A DNA stretch of 46,587 nt from NCBI GenBank assembly GCA_035765895.1, contig DASTWL010000056.1, positions 1-46,587 of the forward strand. The letters are read 5' to 3'. Each line of letters starts with the position of its first letter. Position 1 is the first letter of the stretch. The DNA is from Verrucomicrobiia bacterium (lineage in GTDB: Bacteria > Verrucomicrobiota > Verrucomicrobiia > Limisphaerales > DSYF01). The notes beneath the pieces are model-generated. The model did no database searches and was not told the DNA's origin. It saw only the letters and a program-made list of their open reading frames with translations. A program made the translations under genes and the position numbers. Of the stretch, positions 1-9,289 are shown piece after piece.

Positions 1-87
1 TTCGCGGAACGGTATTACAACCGGGAACGGCGCCACAGCGCCCTCGGTTACCAGAGCCCGGTGGACTTTGAACTGCAACTAAACTAA
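1..87 (+). CDS. IS3-family transposase (OrfB), C-terminal fragment cut by window edge
   Basis: The reading frame is open from the first base to a TAA at 85-87 and ends with the residues YYNRERRHSALGYQSP. This is the C-terminal signature of the DDE integrase core of IS3-family transposases: N-x-x-R-x-H-S-x-L-G-Y-x-[ST]-P. The enzyme cuts and joins the ends of its own element. Only 28 residues are present, so the DDE triad, OrfA and the frameshift site lie outside the window to the left. The end of the element follows about 50 bases downstream. Family assignment is secure; subgroup is not. Confidence 0.85.
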   Translation, partial: FAERYYNRERRHSALGYQSPVDFELQLN

Positions 88-140
88 AACACCTATGCGC
101 ACCGCCCCTCCAAGGTGTCCATCAAACCGGGTGAGGCCCA
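1..140 (+). mobile_element. IS3-family insertion sequence, right end
   Basis: The transposase stop is followed by a short tail ending in a likely terminal inverted repeat at 116-140, which reads TGTCCATCAAACCGGG and finishes in CCCA. IS3-type elements end in CA and often carry a GTGTCCA...CCGGGxxxxGxCCA terminus. Read from the other strand the end starts TGGGCCTCACCC. The sequence beyond 140 continues abruptly into the coding sequence of an unrelated exported protein, which fixes the junction to within a base or two. The left end is outside the window, so the target duplication cannot be confirmed. Confidence 0.75.
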
Positions 141-378
141 CGATGCCGAAGTCCCAGTTATTCTGGATGGGCACGCTGATGAGAGCGGCGACAGGATTCT
201 GAAGTTTCCTGGCGAGTTCGGCCGCTTTCGCCTGTTCGTCACCGCCTGCTCCGCTGCCGGAGGATTGAGCGTCGGCTGGCGCGAGGGTGAGCGAGGTGTT
301 GAAGGTAGATTGCGGTTGAGCCAGTGCGGGCAGCGCCAAGACAGCCGTAATCACGGCAAGTAAAAGGAAATGCTTCAT
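141..378 (-). pseudogene. 5' fragment of an exported protein gene interrupted by the IS3 element
   Basis: Translation from ATG at 378 gives MKHFLLLAVITAVLALPALA, a standard signal peptide, then a Ser/Gly/Ala-rich linker and the block ELARKLQNPVAALISVPIQN followed by NWDFGI. That block (NPVA-LISVP-QNN) begins a widespread family of bacterial exported, probably outer-membrane beta-barrel proteins that databases often mislabel as transporter or neuromedin U. Homology stops after residue 79, exactly where the IS end begins; the frame then runs 20 codons into IS sequence and stops at 79-81. Full-length members are roughly 250-300 residues, so about three quarters is missing. Recognition of the family is from memory. 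Confidence 0.7.
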
Positions 379-967
379 CGTAGTAGCTTGGATTCCATCC
401 CAAACTACCACTCTAGGCACACCACCTACCTACACATTACTTGCGCTTTCATGGCTCTTTCTTGCCGGTCGCAGAACCGTTCCGATCTTCGGCGTCAGGT
501 GCCCCCAGGCAATTCAAAAGACACAAGAGGTTATCGTCACAGGCACTCTGTCTGGGGGGCGAATTCAGTTATACATCAATCTACTGGTTCATTGGCGGAA
601 GATCTCTGCCATGCAGAGTGCTGCCCCGCCGAAGTCCCGACGTGACCCGCAAGCGTGGTTGATCAATAAGGCCAAGGTTTCCATTTCTTCCGATCCCGAG
701 TGGTTTGACAATCTGTGCGACGAAATCGGTCTGGCGATGAAGCCTGTTGGTCGCAAGCGCGGCCAAGTCTGACAATTGGCCGGTTTCGGCTTCTCGCCAA
801 CGGGGCGAGAGACACCGTTAGGGTGTTGTCACCGCCTATTGCCGAATTGTGCCGAAGTTGTTGCGAATAGCTGAGAACTCGCAATTCTTCTGGCAGTTGT
901 TCTGGCAAATGGCGGTTTTTCGACCCAACGTCGTGGGAGCTGTTGTTGAACTTCAACAACTTGGAAT
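379..967. other. Gene-poor stretch between the interrupted gene and tRNA-Asn
   Basis: Apart from a possible 53-codon ORF at 611-772, no gene is supported here. The plus frame carrying that ORF is open from about 400 but has no ATG before 611. A perfect 19-base palindrome at 942-960 (GTTGTTGAA, centre C, TTCAACAAC) lies 8 bases beyond the 3' end of tRNA-Asn and could end or help process the tRNA transcript, though no T-run follows on the minus strand. Base composition looks lower in GC than the housekeeping regions. Confidence 0.5.
611..772 (+). CDS. Possible small protein, 53 aa, unknown
   Basis: ATG at 611 to TGA at 770-772. The product begins MQSAAPPKSRRDPQAW, continues with a charged helical-looking stretch (LINKAKVSISSDPEWFDNLC) and ends DEIGLAMKPVGRKRGQV. 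It is soluble and basic at both ends, with no membrane segment and no family I recognise. The frame is open about 200 bases further upstream without an ATG, so this may be the 3' part of a decayed gene rather than an intact small gene. Residue composition in the second half looks protein-like rather than random. No Shine-Dalgarno sequence is obvious. The setting next to an IS-disrupted gene favours decay. Confidence 0.3.
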   Translation: MQSAAPPKSRRDPQAWLINKAKVSISSDPEWFDNLCDEIGLAMKPVGRKRGQV

Positions 968-1042
968 TGGCTCCAGAGGTAGGACTCGAACCTACAACCA
1001 CACGGTTAACAGCCGCGTGCTCTACCATTGAGCTACTCTGGA
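968..1042 (-). tRNA. tRNA-Asn(GTT)
   Basis: On the minus strand the cloverleaf is complete: acceptor TCCAGAG (1042-1036) pairs with CTCTGGA (978-972); D-arm GCTC/GAGC with loop AATGGTA; anticodon arm CGCGG, loop CTGTTAA, CCGTG with anticodon GTT; T-arm GTAGG, TTCGAGT, CCTAC. The discriminator base is G (971) and the CCA end is encoded (970-968). It is 75 bases including CCA, with no intron. It delivers asparagine to AAC/AAU codons. It points toward the IS-bearing, gene-poor side, so its 3' end is a plausible integration target. Confidence 0.97.
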
Positions 1043-1059
1043 ACCCAAAGCGGACGCGC

Positions 1060-1088
1060 ACTTTAATCACCGCTCACGTGAGCGTCAA
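1060..1088 (-). promoter_or_regulatory. Probable sigma-70 promoter of tRNA-Asn, with palindrome in the spacer
   Basis: Minus strand: -35 TTGACG (1088-1083), 17-base spacer, -10 TAAAGT (1065-1060), placing the transcription start about 10-12 bases before the mature tRNA. The spacer overlaps a perfect 12-base palindrome GCTCACGTGAGC (1072-1083) that could be an operator. Promoter match and spacing are seen directly; regulator binding is only a possibility. Confidence 0.6.
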
Positions 1089-1421
1089 TCTGGTTTTGCC
1101 AGCCGCGACAATTTGCGATGCGGCCGGCCAGATTGGGACGTCGCCTGCCATGTTAATGTGTTGGGCAGAGAGGCTTTGCCACACCCGCAACGCATGCCAG
1201 ACGATCAATGTATGCTCCTCCAGTTGGAGGCTGCCGCTTCAGGGAAGCGCAGCGGCAGAACTGGGCCGCGCGCCAGCCCTCTGGGGTCGCAGGATTTGCA
1301 GGCCCGCGGCGGAGGGAGGTCGGGCTCCGCCGGCAGCCATCGACTCCGGGCCAATGAAGTTTGATTTAATCGATGGCCGAATTCCGAAGAGGGCGAGGCG
1401 GCGTGCCGTCTGATCTGGCGT
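1089..1421. other. Intergenic region, no gene recognised
   Basis: Frames here code for low-complexity, Arg/Gly/Ala-rich sequence without start signals or family resemblance, and none is convincing. The stretch contains GC-rich runs and the upstream region of the small exported protein gene that starts at 1422. I see no RNA gene in it. Confidence 0.4.
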
Positions 1422-1760
1422 ATGAAAACAAATACCTGGTTAACTCTCTCGGCCATTGCCATTGGAACTGTATTCGCCTCCTCCGCGCACGCGGGATGGG
1501 CGGTGGGCGTCACCATCGGAGGGCCGGTTTACGCGCCGGCACCGGTTATCATCGCGCCGCCGCCTTGCCCGCCGCCGGTGGTCTGTTACCCGCCACGGCC
1601 GGTCTGCCCGCCGCCGGTGGTTTATGTGCCCGCCGGACATGCGTGGGGGTATTACCATCGGGACTGGGATGATCGCGGGCGGAATCATGGCCGCGGTGGC
1701 TGGGGTCGTTACGATGGCGATCGTCGCGGCCACGGAGATCGGGATGACCGCCGTCATTGA
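1422..1760 (+). CDS. Small exported Pro/Cys-rich protein with Gly/Arg/Asp/His-rich tail
   Basis: 112 aa. Residues 1-24 form a signal peptide (MKTNTWLTLSAIAIGTVFAS then SAHA) with a good cleavage site. The mature part starts GWAVGVTIGGPVY, passes through a proline/cysteine segment with repeated PPPVV and PCPPP (about residues 40-70), then VYVPAGHAWGYYHRDWDD, and ends in a hydrophilic tail rich in R, G, D and H. Short exported proteins of this build are common in Verrucomicrobiota and Proteobacteria and are uncharacterised; the His/Asp tail might bind metal, but that is a guess. ATG at 1422 is chosen because it starts the signal peptide. A strong terminator follows directly. Confidence 0.75.
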   Translation: MKTNTWLTLSAIAIGTVFASSAHAGWAVGVTIGGPVYAPAPVIIAPPPCPPPVVCYPPRPVCPPPVVYVPAGHAWGYYHRDWDDRGRNHGRGGWGRYDGDRRGHGDRDDRRH

Positions 1761-1785
1761 ACGGCTCCGTGGACTTCAACTCAAG

Positions 1786-1820
1786 CCGGAGGGAATTTCC
1801 CTCCGGCCATTTTGTTTTCG
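1786..1820 (+). terminator. Rho-independent terminator after the small exported protein gene
   Basis: CCGGAGGGAA at 1786-1795 pairs with TTCCCTCCGG at 1797-1806 to give a perfect stem with almost no loop, followed by the T-rich run CCATTTTGTTTTC. It lies 25 bases after the stop codon. Confidence 0.8.
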
Positions 1821-1887
1821 CGCCTTTACGTGAGTGGCGCACTTCCGGCCCTGAAGCTGGGTCAGCGATAAAGCCAGGCGGAACGGC

Positions 1888-2754
1888 TCAGGGAATGTTC
1901 GAGAGCCCCTTCAAGTAGGCGAGAATGAGTTGCGGTAGTTCGTCGCTGTAACCGCCTTCCAACACATTGAACAGGGGTCGCCCCAAACTGGCGAGTTGCG
2001 TGCCCAGCCAATGGAAATCTTCGACTGTCAGCGTCTCTTGCGCGATGGGGTCGTGCGCATAGGCATCGAACCCGGCGGAAACCCCGATCAGATCGGGCTT
2101 GAACGCGGCAAGATCATCGAGGGCCTGCTGGAGCACCTGGCGGTATTCTGCCCGCGGCGTCATGGGGGCAACCGGATAGTTGAAGCAATTGTGGCCGACA
2201 TGTTGCGCGCCGGTGCCCGGATAGCAGGGGGATTGGTGAACGGAAAAATAGGCGACGCCGGGACGGTTTATCAGGATTTCTTCCGTGCCATTGCCGTGAT
2301 GCACATCGAAGTCCAGCACGGCCACGCGTTTTCGGCTTTGCGCATGCGCCTCCAGGGCGGCGATGGCCATGTTGTTCAAATAGCAAAAGCCCATCGCCTG
2401 GGTGGAAGTGGCGTGATGTCCGGGCGGCCGCATCAAACTGAAGTTCGGCTCGCCGCGCAGTGCGCAGGCCAGTGCCGCCAATGCGCCGCCCACCGCGTTG
2501 CGCGCGCGTTCGCCAATGCCCGCGTGAAACGGCGTGTCGGCGTCGAAATCCTCGGGGTGCAGCAGGCGGTTGAGGTGCCGCGTCACATGCGCCCGGTGAA
2601 TCGCGTGTTCCGGGACCTCGACGGGCGAACTCCAGGTGATGGGCAGTTCGGTCTGGTGTTGCAACAATTCCACCGTGCGGCTGATGCGCGCCGGCCGTTC
2701 AGGGTGGCCCGGCGTGGCGTAATCAGTGCACTTCGTGTCCGTGATGATCGTCAT
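1888..2754 (-). CDS. Histone deacetylase-family (arginase/deacetylase fold) amidohydrolase
   Basis: 288 aa, the usual size of bacterial class II HDAC-like enzymes, which hydrolyse acetyl-lysine, acetylpolyamine or similar amides using one zinc ion. Diagnostic blocks appear in order: HPERPARI near the N-terminus; RPPGHHA with the catalytic His pair; GFCYLNNMAIAA; VAVLDFDVHHGNGT with the Asp and His zinc ligands; VSAGFDAYAHDP with the second Asp ligand; and LEGGYSDE near the end. The predicted start is the ATG at 2754; a TTG four codons upstream is also possible. It is divergent from the S1/P1 nuclease gene. Cytoplasmic, with no signal peptide. The natural substrate cannot be told from sequence. 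Confidence 0.9.
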   Translation of the reverse strand: MTIITDTKCTDYATPGHPERPARISRTVELLQHQTELPITWSSPVEVPEHAIHRAHVTRHLNRLLHPEDFDADTPFHAGIGERARNAVGGALAALACALRGEPNFSLMRPPGHHATSTQAMGFCYLNNMAIAALEAHAQSRKRVAVLDFDVHHGNGTEEILINRPGVAYFSVHQSPCYPGTGAQHVGHNCFNYPVAPMTPRAEYRQVLQQALDDLAAFKPDLIGVSAGFDAYAHDPIAQETLTVEDFHWLGTQLASLGRPLFNVLEGGYSDELPQLILAYLKGLSNIP

Positions 2755-2870
2755 GCCTGTTGGCAAGGCCCGTCGGCGTCCGCTGGCTTCGACGGGTCGG
2801 GCGAAGGCGGGGATTGCACGCGACGATTTTGCTTTTGGTGTTTTGGTTTGGCCAGCTTAGATTCGCCCGC

Positions 2871-3968
2871 ATGAATGACGAGACACTGCGTTCCCACCGG
2901 ACCGCCCGCAACCGGACCCGATTTTTTGCCCTGCAAAACCTGGCGGGCTTGGCGGCGGCCGTTCTTCTGCTCGCGCCGGGCCGCGCGTCTGCCTGGGATT
3001 ACGCCGGGCACCGGGTGGTGAACCAGATTGCGCTGGCGACGTTGCCGACGAATTTCCCCGCGTTCGTGCTCGCGCCGGAAGCCGCCGAGCGGATTGCCTT
3101 TCTGGCCGGCGAACCGGATCGCTGGCGCAACACACCCGATTTGACGCTCAAGCACAGCAACGGGCCGGATCACTACCTCGACATGGAGCCCCTGGCGGAC
3201 TACGGCTTGAAGCCGGCGGACCTCCCCGTCTTTCGCTACGACTTCATCGCGCTGCTGGCCACGGAACGCGCCGCGCATCCGGATAAATTTCCGCCCGTCA
3301 ATCCCGCCCAGAATTCCGACCACACCCGGCAACTGCTCGGGGCGCTGCCCTGGTCCATCACCGAGAACTTCGGCAAGCTGAAGTCCGGGTTTTCCTGCCT
3401 CAAGACCTTTGAGGAATTCGGCGGCACGCCGGCGGAAATCGCCAACGCCAGGGCCAACATCATCTACATCATGGGCGTGATGGGCCATTACGTGGGTGAT
3501 GGCGCGCAGCCGTTGCACACCACGATTCATCACAACGGCTGGGTGGGCGCAAATCCGCACGGTTACACAACCGCGCGGTCCTTCCATCAATGGATCGACG
3601 GGGGTTACTTCGAAAAGGTCGGCATCCCGACGGTGGCCGGGGTGAAATCCAGTTTGCGGCCGGCGCATCTGGTTCAGCTTGCGGGTCGCGATGTGCACGC
3701 GGATCAAACCTTCCAATCCGTCGTTGAGTTCCTCGTGGCGACGTCGCACGAAGTTGAGCCGCTCTATCAGTTGGAGAAGGACGGCGGCCTGTCCGGGGAA
3801 GGGGAGGCGGGCTTGCGCGGCAAGGAGTTCCTGGCGAGGCGGCTGGTTGCCGGCGGGCAAATGCTCGGTGACCTCTGGTTCACCGCCTGGCAGGAAGCGC
3901 CACCGGACAAATACCTGAAGGAACAACTCCTCGAACGGCAGCAGCCCGCCGCGGGCAAAAGCAAATAG
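2871..3968 (+). CDS. Secreted S1/P1-type zinc nuclease
   Basis: 365 aa. A twin-arginine-free signal peptide ends at ALA-like residues 38-41 (GRASA), so the mature protein starts with Trp. S1/P1 nucleases bind one of three zinc ions with this N-terminal Trp plus the His six residues in, and here it reads WDYAGH. The remaining ligands are also visible: Asp in GEPDRW, His in DHYLDME, His and Asp in GHYVGDGAQPLH plus the final His, and His/Asp in FHQWID. The enzyme should cut single-stranded DNA/RNA and 3'-nucleotides outside the cytoplasm, perhaps to scavenge phosphate. The mature chain is longer than fungal S1 (about 270 aa). ATG 2871 is preferred to an upstream alternative start at 2760 that would overlap the divergent gene. 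Confidence 0.85.
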   Translation: MNDETLRSHRTARNRTRFFALQNLAGLAAAVLLLAPGRASAWDYAGHRVVNQIALATLPTNFPAFVLAPEAAERIAFLAGEPDRWRNTPDLTLKHSNGPDHYLDMEPLADYGLKPADLPVFRYDFIALLATERAAHPDKFPPVNPAQNSDHTRQLLGALPWSITENFGKLKSGFSCLKTFEEFGGTPAEIANARANIIYIMGVMGHYVGDGAQPLHTTIHHNGWVGANPHGYTTARSFHQWIDGGYFEKVGIPTVAGVKSSLRPAHLVQLAGRDVHADQTFQSVVEFLVATSHEVEPLYQLEKDGGLSGEGEAGLRGKEFLARRLVAGGQMLGDLWFTAWQEAPPDKYLKEQLLERQQPAAGKSK

Positions 3969-3980
3969 CCGAAGTCGCGC

Positions 3981-4364
3981 TCAACCACGCCGTCCCTGCG
4001 TCACCGCGAACAACCGCCGTCCGAACTCGTGCGCCAGGGCCGTCATTTCGGCGGCCTCCCGCGCGGGCAGCTGGCGATTGGCGTTGAACTCCCACAAGCT
4101 CAGCCAGTGCTGGAAATGCTCCGGCTGCAAGCTGAGCGCAAGGTGCGCGCCCGCAAATCCGCCGCGATAGCGCGACGGCCCGCCCGTTTGCAGCGCCCAG
4201 AATTCCGTAATCTTGTCGAGATGCGCCGGCCAGTCGGTGATCTGCGCGTTGAACACCGGACCAATGACGGCGTGCTGGCGAACGTCAATGTAGAACGGCT
4301 TGATGAGTTTGAGGATGCCGTCGTGGCCGCCGAGGCGGAAATAAAGTGAAGGCTCTGTTCCCAT
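3981..4364 (-). CDS. Group 3 truncated haemoglobin
   Basis: 127 aa from ATG 4364. The fold is a short 2-on-2 globin: LYFRLGG, then FYIDVRQHAVIGPVFN, W in ITDWPAHLDKITEFW, and the proximal His in GAHLALSLQPEHFQHWL. The AHLAL...HF-WL block is characteristic of group 3 (trHbP/Ctb-like) globins, which bind O2 or NO and are thought to take part in NO/oxygen chemistry. An upstream in-frame ATG at 4418 would overlap the preceding gene by 44 bases, so 4364, 10 bases after that gene's stop, is chosen. It is the last gene of the alaS/unknown/globin run. Confidence 0.88.
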   Translation of the reverse strand: MGTEPSLYFRLGGHDGILKLIKPFYIDVRQHAVIGPVFNAQITDWPAHLDKITEFWALQTGGPSRYRGGFAGAHLALSLQPEHFQHWLSLWEFNANRQLPAREAAEMTALAHEFGRRLFAVTQGRRG

Positions 4365-4374
4365 CGCAGATTGA

Positions 4375-5193
4375 CTACGCCAGTGGAAGATTTGCACCAA
4401 CGCGGGCGGCTGTGTCATGAAATGCCACCAACTCGCTAATCATCGTATGGATTTCACTTTGCCCGAAGTGGCCAAGTTGCCGGCACACGGCAAAGTTTTT
4501 TGACTCCGTCTGGTATTTCGCGTTCCACGCCTTGAACTCTGATTCCGCCTGCGCATCGCGCCACGGCCAGCGAACGCCGGGACTGGTCAGGCCACAGCGC
4601 CATGCCTTGGGCGTGAGCCGGGCGCGAAAGCACTTCTGACTGGCGCACAATTTTCGGTAGAGCGGGTCGGCTTCAAAAGCAGCGAACACCTCAGCGCAAA
4701 CCGGGTCTTCAGGATTGTATGGCTTGTGCGTGGCGACGAGACGGATGCCGGCCCGCGTGCGATAGGCGCGAATTCCCCAGTCAGGATGCGCCGCCACCCA
4801 GCTTCCAACTTTCGCCAGAGTGGATCCCTCAAACCCCGGCGGTTTCTTGCCAAACAAACTCTTGAAGAAACCGCCACGGCTCTGGGGTTCGTCAATATCC
4901 ACGAAGAGCAAATTGGCCACGTTCAACACTTCGCAACCTTGGGTATTGCGCGTGACGGCGGCGATGAGTTCACCGTTCGCAGCGCGAAATTCGCGCAGCA
5001 CTTCCTCCCGCATCGGTCGTCCCGGGTAGTCGTAGGCGGCCTCCGGGCAATCCCTCTCTCCCTTTAACCACGCGATGACTCGATCAACACGTTTAGCACC
5101 CACCGCCAGCGCATCCGTCACCGAAACGTCAGACCAACCCCAAGCAGAGACCTCACCCGATTTGGCAAGCTTCCAGAACTTGGGAAAATGCAT
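4375..5193 (-). CDS. Conserved uncharacterised protein downstream of alaS
   Basis: 272 aa, soluble. Visible blocks: MHFPKFWKLA at the N-terminus; a strand ending in two acidic residues, NLLFVDIDEPQ (about 92-104); a basic glycine-containing segment KSLFGKKPPGFEG; WGIRAYRTRAGIRLVATH (about 138-155); and DPLYRKLCASQKCFRARL followed by TPKAWRCGL (about 175-205). The YRT-AG-R and LC--Q-CFRARLTPK-WRCG blocks look like conserved motifs of a widespread bacterial family, but I know no function for it. The hydrophobic strand ending D-x-D could be a metal site. It starts 8 bases after alaS and ends 10 bases before the globin gene, so it is probably cotranscribed with both. Function left open. Confidence 0.6.
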   Translation of the reverse strand: MHFPKFWKLAKSGEVSAWGWSDVSVTDALAVGAKRVDRVIAWLKGERDCPEAAYDYPGRPMREEVLREFRAANGELIAAVTRNTQGCEVLNVANLLFVDIDEPQSRGGFFKSLFGKKPPGFEGSTLAKVGSWVAAHPDWGIRAYRTRAGIRLVATHKPYNPEDPVCAEVFAAFEADPLYRKLCASQKCFRARLTPKAWRCGLTSPGVRWPWRDAQAESEFKAWNAKYQTESKNFAVCRQLGHFGQSEIHTMISELVAFHDTAARVGANLPLA

Positions 5194-5201
5194 GGCTACT
5201 C

Positions 5202-8369
<3,168 letters not shown>

Positions 8370-8398
8370 CGTTAAATCGTTGGAACGTTAAACCGTTG
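8370..8398. repeat. Two tandem 13-base units just upstream of alaS
   Basis: CGTTAAATCGTTG (8370-8382) and CGTTAAACCGTTG (8386-8398) differ at one base and repeat with a 16-base period, directly before the alaS start codon. They could be a translational leader element or a short tandem repeat. A weakly similar AT-rich string (GTTGAATGGTTAAA, GTTAAATGG) occurs at 45281-45303 after lspA. Confidence 0.5.
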
Positions 8399-8475
8399 CA
8401 TCGTGGCGGCGGTCACCGACAGGCCGTCATGGCCCTGTAAAATCAGGCACGGAGAGTAGGCCAAAGCTGGTCCTT

Positions 8476-8492
8476 AAAGCGAGTTGGAAGTT
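8476..8492 (+). repeat. Direct repeat copy 1, 17 bases
   Basis: AAAGCGAGTTGGAAGTT occurs here and again at 9411-9427, flanking the PrsW-like gene plus the alaS relic. The identity stops at the edges of the 17 bases. Confidence 0.8.
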
Positions 8493-8514
8493 ATCCGGTG
8501 GAGTCCTTTGGCCA

Positions 8515-9222
8515 CTATCTCGCTCCATCAAGAGTTGGGACTCTTCGAGCCGCATATAAGCTCCTGCCGGCAAGCGTCAAGGTTATCAACCCGGCGGCCA
8601 TTCCTGACAGCACTGGCAGGTGCTCGTTGGCACCCGGGGGAATTTCCATCAGTGAGGCGTTCCCGATTGTGTGGAGCGCGGTGGGGACCAGCAGGGCGAA
8701 CGGCCAGGTCCAAAAGCGACTTTGGCCCTGCTGCCACCCCTTCCACGCGAACCACGTCATGATGATGCCCCACGAGCAATGGAAGCAGGCTCCGATTGAA
8801 CGCCCCAGGAGTGTTTTAAGGAGACCTTCGTTGCCCAGCGCACCCAGCATCCCCTCCAAACAAGCGAAGCCGCAATAACTCACCGCCCCCGCAGCCAACC
8901 AGGTGAGGGGTGCAGGCGTCTTTCGCAGAATCCAGATCATCAGCAACGCCACCAGCCCCTTGCCCAACTCTTCGGGAAGTGCCGTTGTGAGAAACTGGCC
9001 GATCAGTTCGTTCAGATAGTAATGCTCGATCAGGCCGGCAATACTTGGCTCGACCCCATTGCCGAGCCGGATTGCGGGCAGCACAACGAGTGCGCCGAGG
9101 AAAAACGCAAGCGTAAACGCCCCCGGCCCAAAGGGCCGTCGACACCAATACCAGACGCCTCCAGCCACGACAACCGGCCCACCGAGCGCGACCAATAACA
9201 TGATGATGGTCTGGGAACTCAT
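8515..9222 (-). CDS. PrsW-family intramembrane protease
   Basis: 235 aa, about seven membrane helices. The catalytic-type motifs of the PrsW/glutamic intramembrane protease group are visible: PEELGKGLVAL with the Glu pair (about 83-93), CGFACLEGMLGAL (second Glu), GACFHCSWGIIMTW with His, and PTALHTIGNAS with a His near the C-terminus. PrsW proteins cut anti-sigma factors or small membrane proteins; the local target is unknown. It starts 10 bases after the stop of an alaS-like 3' relic and lies between two copies of a 17-base repeat. It runs in the same direction as alaS (145 bases apart). Confidence 0.75.
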   Translation of the reverse strand: MSSQTIIMLLVALGGPVVVAGGVWYWCRRPFGPGAFTLAFFLGALVVLPAIRLGNGVEPSIAGLIEHYYLNELIGQFLTTALPEELGKGLVALLMIWILRKTPAPLTWLAAGAVSYCGFACLEGMLGALGNEGLLKTLLGRSIGACFHCSWGIIMTWFAWKGWQQGQSRFWTWPFALLVPTALHTIGNASLMEIPPGANEHLPVLSGMAAGLITLTLAGRSLYAARRVPTLDGAR

Positions 9223-9232
9223 ACCCTTATCA

Positions 9233-9289
9233 CGCCAGCAACTCCCTGGCCTTCGCCAACGCTTTGTTCAGATTGCTGGCAGAGCTGTG
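9233..9289 (-). pseudogene. Relic resembling the 3' end of a second alaS
   Basis: On the minus strand a frame ends ASNLNKALAKARELLA and then TGA. The intact alaS ends ASKLDEALAKAKSLL and then stop. Ten or more of 15 residues match and the DNA has diverged, so this is not a recent duplication. Upstream of about 9290 the resemblance is lost. It sits 10 bases before the PrsW-like gene. Likely the remaining tail of an older alaS copy; a chance match to another coiled-coil end is possible. Confidence 0.45.

Noticed and set aside
1205-1516. A 103-codon minus-strand frame before the small exported protein gene
   Set aside because: Arg/Ala/Pro-rich, no start signal, overlaps the leader and signal peptide of the plus-strand gene.
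2751-3926. A 391-codon frame antisense to the S1/P1 nuclease
   Set aside because: The plus-strand product has a signal peptide and the full zinc-ligand set; the antisense product has no recognisable features.
4375-5193. Calling the unknown gene after alaS a primase-polymerase on the basis of its D-x-D strand
   Set aside because: The other primase motifs cannot be placed with confidence, so the function is left open.
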